Assembly: GCA_031258375.1 (NCBI GenBank)
Contig: JAIRMX010000173.1
Span: forward strand, 1-5,009
Length of the DNA stretch: 5,009 bases
Origin: Elusimicrobiota bacterium
GTDB taxonomy: Bacteria; Elusimicrobiota; Elusimicrobia; Elusimicrobiales; Elusimicrobiaceae
Direction: 5' to 3'
A program made the position numbers and the translations under genes. Shown here in pieces: positions 1 through 4,717 of the stretch. How positions within the stretch are numbered: the stretch's first letter is position 1; each line of letters opens with the position of its first letter. The notes beneath the pieces were generated by a model that searched no databases, was not told the DNA's origin, and worked only from the letters and a program-made list of their open reading frames with translations.

Positions 1-241
1 TGTTAAAGCCTTTTGCTTTATCGCCGATTTCAACGACTTCTCCGCACATTTCATGTCCGAAAATAAAAGGCGGTTCCATTCTTCTGGCGGCCAGCGCGTC
101 GCCGTGATAAATGGGCAAATCGCTGCCGCAAATTGAAGCCGCGTAAATTTTGATAAGAAGCTCGTCGCTTTTTATCTGCGGAACGTCTCTATCCGTATAT
201 TCCGCGCCCGGGCCGGGTTTCATTTTACAAATTGCTTTCAT
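1..241 (-). CDS. Zinc-dependent medium-chain dehydrogenase, N-terminal part (Tdh-like; cut by window edge)
   Basis: Translation of the minus strand from ATG at 241-239 gives 80 residues that run off the window, so the C-terminal part including the NAD(P)-binding domain is not visible. What is seen is the GroES-like N-terminal catalytic domain of the MDR superfamily: ICGSD with the zinc-ligand cysteine at residue 38, and the FGHEMCGEV motif with His63 and Glu64. The spacing matches threonine 3-dehydrogenase, where Cys38 is the catalytic zinc ligand. However, the TDH-typical CGTDxHIY is here CGSDLPIY, with Pro43 in place of the conserved His. The substrate is therefore uncertain: threonine, a polyol or another secondary alcohol are all possible. 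An AGGAGT Shine-Dalgarno lies at 248-253, 6 nt before the ATG, which settles the start. The family assignment is firm; the specific enzyme is not. Confidence 0.85.
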   Translation of the reverse strand, partial: MKAICKMKPGPGAEYTDRDVPQIKSDELLIKIYAASICGSDLPIYHGDALAARRMEPPFIFGHEMCGEVVEIGDKAKGFN

Positions 242-292
242 TTAATAACTCCTATTACATATCAGAAACATTGGAACTTATATATTTATTCT

Positions 293-322
293 ACTATAAT
301 TGTAAGAGGTTTTTCATTGCAA
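293..322 (-). promoter_or_regulatory. Putative sigma70-type promoter for the dehydrogenase gene
   Basis: On the minus strand TTGCAA (317-322) and TATAGT (293-298) are separated by 18 nt, close to the TTGACA-17-TATAAT consensus. Transcription would start near 286 and give a leader of about 45 nt before the ATG at 241. The region is AT-rich, so chance matches are common; treat it as a candidate. Confidence 0.35.
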
Positions 323-490
323 TTCGCTAAGAAAACACATCTAAAAATCGTTTTTTGAGCAACAGGCCTTTTAATTTATTTATACCGGCGTATCGCTCTC
401 GCTTTAGGAATTGTATTCGCTTCAACGCATTGTTTATGGGTTTTAAAGCTGGTTGATAAAATTCTCAAGATTTTAATTATAAGAAAATAG

Positions 491-496
491 TATAAT
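491..496 (+). promoter_or_regulatory. Perfect TATAAT -10 box upstream of the structured RNA candidate
   Basis: TATAAT at 491-496 would start transcription near 503, about 23 nt before the closing helix of the structured RNA described at 526-776. No good -35 hexamer is at the right distance: TTGATA at 453-458 is 32 nt upstream, although it is 19 nt from a weaker TATAAG at 478-483. The surroundings are AT-rich, so this is suggestive only. Confidence 0.3.
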
Positions 497-525
497 AATT
501 TTAGCAGTGAAGCAGCAAAAGGAGC

Positions 526-776
526 AAACGGTTGTTAATGTAAGCCAAAAAGGCTTATAAAAATTTGATTCTGTTTTTGGAACTGCGTGAAAACGCAGGC
601 CAGCTTTTGAGAAATCAAAGGCAAGGTACCAGTCCGAAAACAGTCGTTTTAGGCACAAAATATTAGAATTAATTACTCTGGTGTTTTGTGCCGAGTGTTT
701 ACCGCCTTCGGGCGGTAAACCACGGCTGTTATATTTTGGGTAGCTGGTACCTGCTCATACATAACGGCCGTTTTTT
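526..776 (+). ncRNA. Candidate structured RNA (unidentified) upstream of the pilin gene
   Basis: No known family was recognised. On the plus strand a nested fold can be drawn. The closing helix is 526-537 with 762-773 (12 pairs, two U-G). Next come hairpin 541-546/552-557 with an AAAAA loop, and hairpin 583-588/593-598 with a GAAA loop. Hairpin 599-601/620-622 plus 606-610/615-619, also GAAA-capped, abuts the previous one directly. Helix 624-632/744-752 (9 perfect pairs) then encloses hairpins 637-641/646-650, 652-660/684-692 (9 perfect pairs) and 697-706/711-720 (10 perfect pairs, UUCG loop closed by C-G). A T6 run at 771-776 follows. The stable loops are GNRA and UUCG only when read on the plus strand, which sets the orientation. 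A minus-strand 61-residue frame across 473-658 resembles no known protein and lacks a convincing SD. The element could be a free small RNA, a leader controlling the pilin gene at 956, or a dispersed repeat. Confidence 0.5.
723..776 (+). terminator. Putative intrinsic terminator at the 3' end of the structured RNA
   Basis: CGGCTGTTAT (723-732) pairs with ATAACGGCCG (761-770) along 10 positions with one G-U, and is followed directly by TTTTTT (771-776). The loop is long (28 nt) and contains the 3' strand of the 624-632/744-752 helix. The 761-770 strand can instead pair with 526-537, so terminator and closing-helix forms exclude each other. Confidence 0.4.
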
Positions 777-795
777 ATTGGCCAAAAAGCAGTTA

Positions 796-938
796 TTTTC
801 TCTCTTTCGTAAAGAGAGAAGGAGACTTAAGGACGAAAGTCCTTAAGTCGGAAGAGAGATTTAATATAAGCCGTTTTAAAGCTGGTATTAAATCCCTCGC
901 CGCTAAAGCGACACTCCCTTTACAAAAGGGAGAAAAAG
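796..938 (+). repeat. Palindrome-rich element, likely small dispersed repeat (MITE/REP-like)
   Basis: Four hairpins stand in a row. They are 798-807/811-820 (10 perfect pairs, 3-nt loop), 824-834/839-849 (11 perfect pairs, GAAA loop), 858-866/886-894 (9 perfect pairs) and 914-921/925-932 (8 perfect pairs, ACA loop). The first and last palindromes resemble each other: 800-824 and 914-938 agree at 18 of 25 positions, as the two ends of a palindrome-flanked element would. No transposase is encoded, and one strand reads as an open frame joined to the pilin. Dispersal in the genome is inferred; only one copy is in the window. Confidence 0.5.
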
Positions 939-943
939 ACAAA

Positions 944-948
944 GAGGT
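944..948 (+). promoter_or_regulatory. Shine-Dalgarno GAGGT that favours an ATT start for the pilin
   Basis: GAGGT at 944-948 lies 7 nt before ATT at 956, which is in frame with the pilin motif. It is 14 nt before ATG at 963, which is out of frame. The spacing supports initiation at 956, or at an ancestral ATG there. Confidence 0.5.
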
Positions 949-955
949 AAAAAGT

Positions 956-1450
956 ATTAAAAATGAAAAAGCGTTCACGCTGATAGAGCTTTTAGTAGTA
1001 GTTATAATAATCGGCATACTTGCCGCCATCGCAATCCCGCAATATAAATTAGCAGTGGAAAAATCGCGCTTATACAGCATGCTTCCTATTATGAAAAGTA
1101 TTGCCGAAGCTAAACAACGCTATACTTTGTCTACAGGAAATTATACCGGCGACGACGACTTGCTGGATATAAAAATTCCCTATATTAGTAAAACTTGCGA
1201 TGAGAAGAACTGTTTGTATGGATTTAGAAATGGTTTTCTTTGTATTGTAAGAAATTATTCTACTTCCTTGACGTTGCTTTGCAACAATCGCAAAGGTATT
1301 ATCGAAGGCGGTTATACCATTGACTACTATTATCCTAGCCAATCCCTATGCTATGGCAAAACGGGAAGCGCGGGAGAAAAAGCGTGCAAGTCTTTGGGCA
1401 AAAAAAGACCGTCATGCAGCGACGGAAATACATGTTATGACTTTTTATAG
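956..1450 (+). CDS. Type IV pilin / pseudopilin-like protein with abnormal start (ATT start or one-base frameshift)
   Basis: Read from ATT at 956 the protein has 164 residues. It begins with a short basic leader (KNEKA), a prepilin peptidase-type site before Phe7 (A/FTLIEL) and the class III signal helix FTLIELLVVVIIIGILAA. Mature Glu5 and Pro22 are conserved, and the helix continues as PQYKLAVEKSRLYSM. This is the N-terminus of type IV pilins and type II pseudopilins, which assemble into inner-membrane-based filaments. The C-terminal part is unfamiliar and has eight cysteines (81, 86, 96, 109, 132, 144, 154, 160), suggesting disulfides after export. No ATG, GTG or TTG precedes the motif in this frame back to the stop at 716-718. 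ATG at 963 followed by five A's would give MKKAFTLIEL only if one more A were present. The choices are a rare ATT start with SD at 944-948, a frameshifted pseudogene, a phase-variable A-run, or a sequence error. A GTG at 1055 would lose the signal helix and is not credible. No assembly genes adjoin. Confidence 0.8.
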   Translation: MKNEKAFTLIELLVVVIIIGILAAIAIPQYKLAVEKSRLYSMLPIMKSIAEAKQRYTLSTGNYTGDDDLLDIKIPYISKTCDEKNCLYGFRNGFLCIVRNYSTSLTLLCNNRKGIIEGGYTIDYYYPSQSLCYGKTGSAGEKACKSLGKKRPSCSDGNTCYDFL

Positions 1451-1455
1451 TAAAT

Positions 1456-1472
1456 TATCTTATATTAAGATA
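1456..1472 (+). terminator. Weak hairpin just after the pilin stop
   Basis: TATCTTA (1456-1462) and TAAGATA (1466-1472) form a 7-bp AT-rich stem with a TAT loop, 5 nt after the pilin stop codon. Only a short pyrimidine stretch (CTTTCC) follows, so it may stabilise the 3' end rather than terminate. A second stem, CTTTGA/TCAAAG at 1494-1499/1508-1513, is followed by a T-rich stretch. Confidence 0.25.
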
Positions 1473-1540
1473 CTTTCCGATTATGACGGTGAACTTTGAA
1501 AATCTCGTCAAAGGTTTCTGTTGTAATTAATTTATATTTG

Positions 1541-1624
1541 GCCTAATAGGCTGAGAAATCTCAAGCGGGTTTTGCGCGTCCCCATAGCATGGCTGCTTGA
1601 GAGCCATATACCTACGGAGATAGG
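1541..1624. other. Compact structured block with pseudoknot potential between convergent genes
   Basis: This stretch is richer in G and C than its flanks and is dense in pairing. GCCT/AGGC at 1541-1544/1548-1551 makes a small hairpin. ATGGCT (1589-1594) and AGCCAT (1602-1607) form a perfect 6-bp stem whose entire 7-nt loop, GCTTGAG (1595-1601), is the exact complement of CTCAAGC at 1560-1566: an H-type pseudoknot or alternative helix. CCTA/TAGG at 1611-1614/1621-1624 closes the block. On the minus strand a 33-codon ATG frame (1628-1527) covers it, without an SD and after the lpxI terminator. I do not recognise a known RNA family. It may be an RNA element, a repeat copy or the remnant of a gene. 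Confidence 0.35.
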
Positions 1625-1639
1625 ACATAAATATATAAT

Positions 1640-1671
1640 AAAAAATAAGCCTTTGAAAATTTCAAAGACTT
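1640..1671 (-). terminator. Intrinsic terminator of the lpx operon
   Basis: On the minus strand an AAG-T-CTTTGAA / TTCAAAG-G-CTT stem (1647-1671; core 7 bp at 1651-1657/1661-1667, one mismatch, 3-nt loop) is followed by A and then six T's (plus-strand A's at 1640-1645). It lies 29 nt after the lpxI stop, the expected place for the end of the operon. On the plus strand the same stem is followed by TGTTTCTATT and might also stop weak transcription from the pilin side. Confidence 0.75.
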
Positions 1672-1699
1672 GTTTCTATTATTAACTAACAAACAGGAT

Positions 1700-2539
1700 T
1701 TATATTGCCGTTATCGCAATATCGTTTTTATTTGCCAAATCAATAACTTCTTCTATATCAAGAACAAGGGTTTTATCCGCTTCTATTGCAAGCGCTTTTG
1801 CGCCGGCTTCAATCATAACGCGTATGGTGCCTTTGCCTATTACCGGCAAATCGTATCTGTCGTCTTGATTGGGGCGCGCGACTTTTACGACTACAATTGC
1901 GGCTTTTTTATTTGCCGCGGAATTCTTATAAAGTTCGCCCGCGCGCTTTATGCAATTATCGGTGCCTTCCATCCCTTCCACCGCGATAGCTGCGCGATCG
2001 CATATAACGGATGTTAGGCCGACGTCAAGTCCCGCTAAAGTTTTGGATATTTTGTAGCCTAAATTTATGCTTTGCCGCTCGTCTTGCGTCGGCGCGCGCT
2101 TTGTAAGAGCGCCTTTTGCGGGAATAAATCTTTCAAGAAATATAGCCGAAGAAGTAAATTCTATGCCTTCTTTTTTAAATTCGTTTATGGCCGCGCTTAA
2201 AATAGTTTTTGGACGCATGTCTTTGGCTTTTGCCAAAGTTTTTGCGGCGCGCAAATCCGGCATAACGCTAAATATGCTTACGTGCTGCACGCGGCCGGCC
2301 ATCACGGCCGTAGTAATGCCGTTTTCTTTTAGAAAATCAATTGCATGGCCAAGCTGACCCAGTTTTAAGAGAACGGTTTTTTCCGCGTAATCTTTAAAAA
2401 CTTCAATATCGGCATTGCCTTTTACGCCCAGAACATAAACCAAAAACCCTTTAGCTTTGGCTTCTTTGGCTATAAGCAGGGGGAATTTGCCCTCGCCGGC
2501 GATAATTCCGAGTTTTTGCCGATTATTGTTCATCGACAT
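1700..2539 (-). CDS. lpxI: UDP-2,3-diacylglucosamine diphosphatase LpxI
   Basis: The 279-residue product matches the LpxI (former DUF1009) family, known members of which are close to this length. LpxI cleaves UDP-2,3-diacylglucosamine to lipid X and UMP at the inner membrane face, the step done by LpxH in E. coli, though LpxI attacks the alpha-phosphate by a different chemistry. Visible family marks are the N-terminal GIIAGEGKFPLLIA loop (11-24), AGRVQ (81-85), the ERFIPAKGALT stretch (136-146), EGTDNCIKRAG (191-201) and KVARPNQDDRYDLPVIG (219-235); the conserved acidic residues needed for catalysis lie in the C-terminal part. The first ATG (2539) is preferred over the one at 2533 because AGGA sits 5 nt upstream of it. 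It overlaps the end of lpxA by 17 nt, so translation is probably coupled. It is the last gene before the terminator at 1640-1671. Confidence 0.93.
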   Translation of the reverse strand: MSMNNNRQKLGIIAGEGKFPLLIAKEAKAKGFLVYVLGVKGNADIEVFKDYAEKTVLLKLGQLGHAIDFLKENGITTAVMAGRVQHVSIFSVMPDLRAAKTLAKAKDMRPKTILSAAINEFKKEGIEFTSSAIFLERFIPAKGALTKRAPTQDERQSINLGYKISKTLAGLDVGLTSVICDRAAIAVEGMEGTDNCIKRAGELYKNSAANKKAAIVVVKVARPNQDDRYDLPVIGKGTIRVMIEAGAKALAIEADKTLVLDIEEVIDLANKNDIAITAI

Positions 2540-3338
2540 CCGTTTCCTTTTGATTTTTTTTGCGCCGCGCGGCAGTTATGCCGCGTTTCGTGTTTTCTAT
2601 AAAAGTAATTATCTCCAAAACTTCCGGCGTAGGATTATTTGTGCGCAATATTTCAATAGATTCTTTCAAAGTTCTTGTGGAATGAAAAAGCGTTTTATAA
2701 GCGTTTTTAACGGCAAAAATCATTTCTCTTGTAAAGCCGTTTCTTCTAAGTCCGATTGTGTTAATGCCCACGAGTTTTGCGCGCCCGCCGGAAGCGCGGC
2801 AAAACGGCGGTACGTCAAGCGGCAAGCCGCTCAGTCCTGAAATCATTGCCAGCCTGCCTATGCGCACAAATTGATGAACGGCGACCATACCGGATAAAAT
2901 CGCGTTATTTGCAATTTCCACATGTCCCGCCGCGCCGGAATTATTCACCATTATAACATTGTCGCCTAAACGACAATCGTGCGCAACATGCGAATTGGCC
3001 ATAAACAAACAATTATTGCCTATAGAGGTAGGCTCTCGCAAAGTTGTGGCGCGGTGTATCGTAACGCCTTCGCGTATTTGATTGCCGCTGCCCATAACCA
3101 CCATGCTTTCAATCCCGTCGTAAGATAAATCCTGAGGTTTGACGCCGATAGACGCTGCGGAAATAATTTCATTTTTTTCGCCCATAAGCGTGTTCTCTAT
3201 CACGCAATAAGGGCCTATCCACGTTCCGTCGCCGATAGTAGTTTTTTTGCCTATTATGGTATAAGGGCATATTGTCACATTGTTCCCAATTTTGGCGTCG
3301 GGAGCGATAATTGCCGTAGGATGTATGTTTTGCGACAT
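2523..3338 (-). CDS. lpxA: UDP-N-acetylglucosamine acyltransferase LpxA
   Basis: The 271-residue product is an LpxA (E. coli form 262). LpxA transfers a 3-hydroxyacyl chain from ACP to the 3-OH of UDP-GlcNAc, the first and reversible lipid A step, in the cytosol as a trimer. Hexapeptide repeats of a left-handed beta helix fill roughly residues 5-185 (IHPTAIIAPDAKIGNNVTI and onward), followed by a helical tail (GFTREMIFAVKNAYKTLF). Catalytic His120 lies in HVAHDC, with His117, His139 and His155 matching E. coli His122, His144 and His160. Gly168 aligns with E. coli Gly173, the acyl ruler position that permits a long (C14-type) chain; that chain length is inference. Ser72 replaces the Lys76 of E. 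coli in QDLxY. The start lies 1 nt after the fabZ stop, with GGAG 12 nt upstream. The C-terminus is rather basic (TAARRKKNQK). Confidence 0.96.
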   Translation of the reverse strand: MSQNIHPTAIIAPDAKIGNNVTICPYTIIGKKTTIGDGTWIGPYCVIENTLMGEKNEIISAASIGVKPQDLSYDGIESMVVMGSGNQIREGVTIHRATTLREPTSIGNNCLFMANSHVAHDCRLGDNVIMVNNSGAAGHVEIANNAILSGMVAVHQFVRIGRLAMISGLSGLPLDVPPFCRASGGRAKLVGINTIGLRRNGFTREMIFAVKNAYKTLFHSTRTLKESIEILRTNNPTPEVLEIITFIENTKRGITAARRKKNQKETDVDEQ

Positions 3339-3339
3339 T

Positions 3340-3810
3340 TTATTCTTTGTCTCCTAATATAAAATTAAGCTGGGCTTCTGTGCAAAGCCCGTTATGAGTG
3401 TAAGCCTCCGCATATATTTTGGTTATGCGTCCCGCCCGGAGTATTTCTATTGCCAACTTTAATAAATCCCCCGGCCGCGCCTGCTTTCTGAATTTTGCAT
3501 AATCTATACTCATAAAAAAGGCTTCTTTGCCTCTAAATTTGGAATTATGCATAATTGCGGCGCCTACCGATTGCGCCATACATTCGAGTATCATTACGCC
3601 CGGAACTACCGGATAATTCGGAAAATGCCCCTTGAAAAAAGCTTCCTGACCGGTAAAACGGCGCAAGCCAAGCATATAGCGTTCCTCCGCAAACAAATGA
3701 ACTTCGTCTACAAAAAGAAAAGGGTCTCTGTGCGGAAGACTTTGTTCTATTACCGGACGTTCTACTATATATTCCACCGGTTCTCTGAGCAAAAAAGCCA
3801 GTTTACCCAT
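3340..3810 (-). CDS. fabZ: 3-hydroxyacyl-ACP dehydratase FabZ
   Basis: The 156-residue product is a single hot-dog fold FabZ (E. coli form 151). FabZ dehydrates 3-hydroxyacyl-ACP to trans-2-enoyl-ACP in type II fatty acid elongation. The catalytic His27 is in LPHRDPFLFVDEV, and the catalytic Glu76 is on the central helix in GHFPNYPVVPGVMILECMAQ; the FMSIDYAKFRKQARPGD strand-loop (98-114) is also typical. Its place between lpxC and lpxA is common: 3-hydroxyacyl-ACP is the shared substrate of FabZ and LpxA, so co-expression balances phospholipid against lipid A. The ATG is inside the end of lpxC (8-nt overlap, ATGGGTAA), with AAGGA just upstream. In Bacteroidetes LpxC and FabZ are one fused protein; here they are separate but overlapping. 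Confidence 0.96.
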   Translation of the reverse strand: MGKLAFLLREPVEYIVERPVIEQSLPHRDPFLFVDEVHLFAEERYMLGLRRFTGQEAFFKGHFPNYPVVPGVMILECMAQSVGAAIMHNSKFRGKEAFFMSIDYAKFRKQARPGDLLKLAIEILRAGRITKIYAEAYTHNGLCTEAQLNFILGDKE

Positions 3811-4633
3811 TGATTGTTTCCTTCAGTAAAATTTTGCCGAATTCTATATTGCTTTTATGACCTCCGCATGAACAGGTTATATGAATATTCGTAAGCGCTT
3901 TGTTTATCAGTTTAAAATCGCCGAGCATATCAAGTATTTTATGGCGCGCCATTTCATTTTCAAAGCGCGGCCGCGTTGTGAAACCGGTTTTTGTTATAAC
4001 GACGCAATTATTAACGGTTCCCCCTTTTGCAAGTCCGTTTTTGCGCAAAAATTCAATTTCTTCTTCAAACCCGAATGTGCGCGCCGGCGCAATTTCCTTT
4101 AAAAAATTATCCGGCTTAACTTCAAAAGTATATTCCTGTCTTGAAACTAAAGGATGGTCGCGCAAAAATATAAAAGTTAGTTTTGTTTTATCCGAAGGTT
4201 CGGCTTTATAAACTATATCGCCTTCTTTATAGTCTATATTTTTTGTAACTTTGAGAATAGGATAATCGTCGTCTATTTGCTTAAACCCGGCCTTAATAAT
4301 CGCATTTGCGTATTCTAAAGCAGAGCCGTCCATAACCGGCGGCTCGGGCCCGTCCATTTCAATAATTAAATCGGTTATGCCAAATGCGTTTAGCGCGCTT
4401 AAAATATGTTCTACCGTGTGAACTTCGGCTTTAGCGTTTGATAAATTTGTGCCGCGCATAACGGAAGAAACAGAGTTCAGCTCCGCTTTAATTGTTCCGC
4501 TACCCGCAATATCGGCGCGTATAAAAGAAATATAGCCTTGCTCGGAAGGTTTTAAAATCATCGAGCACGGCATGCCCGTATGCAGGCCTATTCCTTTTAA
4601 AACTGTTGTTTGTCGCAATGTCTTTCTGCGCAT
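3803..4633 (-). CDS. lpxC: UDP-3-O-acyl-N-acetylglucosamine deacetylase LpxC
   Basis: The 276-residue product is LpxC, a zinc amidase that removes the acetyl group from UDP-3-O-acyl-GlcNAc, the committed step of lipid A synthesis. It starts in the usual way (TLRQTTVLKGIGLHTG). The HTVEHILSAL motif gives Glu75 (catalytic) and zinc ligand His76; RHKILDMLGD gives His231 and Asp235; GGHKSN gives His259, matching the E. coli HxnD and general-acid histidine. APARTFGF (183-190) and PPVMDGSA (98-105) are also conserved. The length is toward the short end of the family (E. coli 305, Aquifex 282) because there is no long C-terminal tail. It is first in the operon; no Shine-Dalgarno is visible before the ATG, but TATAAT is 7 nt upstream, so the message may be leaderless. 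Confidence 0.96.
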   Translation of the reverse strand: MRRKTLRQTTVLKGIGLHTGMPCSMILKPSEQGYISFIRADIAGSGTIKAELNSVSSVMRGTNLSNAKAEVHTVEHILSALNAFGITDLIIEMDGPEPPVMDGSALEYANAIIKAGFKQIDDDYPILKVTKNIDYKEGDIVYKAEPSDKTKLTFIFLRDHPLVSRQEYTFEVKPDNFLKEIAPARTFGFEEEIEFLRKNGLAKGGTVNNCVVITKTGFTTRPRFENEMARHKILDMLGDFKLINKALTNIHITCSCGGHKSNIEFGKILLKETING

Positions 4634-4640
4634 ATTCTAA

Positions 4641-4646
4641 ATTATA
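4641..4646 (-). promoter_or_regulatory. TATAAT -10 box immediately before lpxC (leaderless candidate)
   Basis: On the minus strand TATAAT (4646-4641) ends 7 nt before the lpxC ATG at 4633, so transcription would start at or next to the A of the start codon. No SD is present between them, in contrast to the other genes here. A -35 is not clear: AGTAAT is at the 17-nt position, and an A-rich stretch fills the spacer. Confidence 0.4.
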
Positions 4647-4665
4647 ATATTTTTTGGCAACAAAT

Positions 4666-4692
4666 TACTCCGAAGATTTAATCTGCGGAGTA
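4666..4692 (-). terminator. Terminator-like hairpin after rpsT
   Basis: TACTCCG (4666-4672) pairs with CGGAGTA (4686-4692), and inside it AGAT (4674-4677) with ATCT (4681-4684), giving 11 pairs with one internal mismatch and a 3-nt loop. On the minus strand it begins 25 nt past the rpsT stop and is followed by ATTTGTTG, a moderate T-rich tail. It probably separates rpsT from lpxC, perhaps incompletely. Confidence 0.55.
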
Positions 4693-4717
4693 TTTGTCGA
4701 TAAAAGCGATACAAATT

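Noticed and set aside
538..543. ATG-TAA minimal ORF after an AAGGAG-like site (519-524)
   Set aside because: A start directly followed by a stop is most likely chance within the RNA candidate's closing region.
583..622. Group II intron domain V, RNase P, tmRNA or SRP RNA core
   Set aside because: GAAA-capped hairpins alone are not diagnostic; none of the conserved core motifs of these RNAs that I can recall is present.
473..658. 61-codon minus-strand frame across the structured RNA
   Set aside because: No recognisable family and no clear SD. It overlaps hairpins whose GNRA and UUCG loops point to the plus strand, so it is more likely a by-product of the RNA or repeat.
963..983. Programmed -1 frameshift at the A-run after ATG 963
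   Set aside because: The sequence is G-AAA-AAG, not the efficient A-AAA-AAG heptamer, it sits two codons after the start, and the ATG is 14 nt from the SD. Kept only as a minor option in the pilin finding.
793..1080. 95-codon minus-strand frame opposite the pilin start
   Set aside because: It mirrors the pilin signal helix and the palindromic element. The plus-strand frame gives a clear FTLIEL pilin motif.
1070..1342. 90-codon minus-strand frame inside the pilin
   Set aside because: Antisense shadow of the pilin with no family resemblance.
1055..1450. Pilin starting at GTG 1055
   Set aside because: This would remove the prepilin cleavage site and membrane helix that are plainly encoded in the same frame just upstream.
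2067..2357. Plus-strand frames within lpxI, lpxA, fabZ, lpxC and rpsT (for example 1670-2017, 2067-2357, 2457-2840, 3547-3813, 3900-4211, 4722-4934)
   Set aside because: All lie opposite well-identified genes and show no family motifs.
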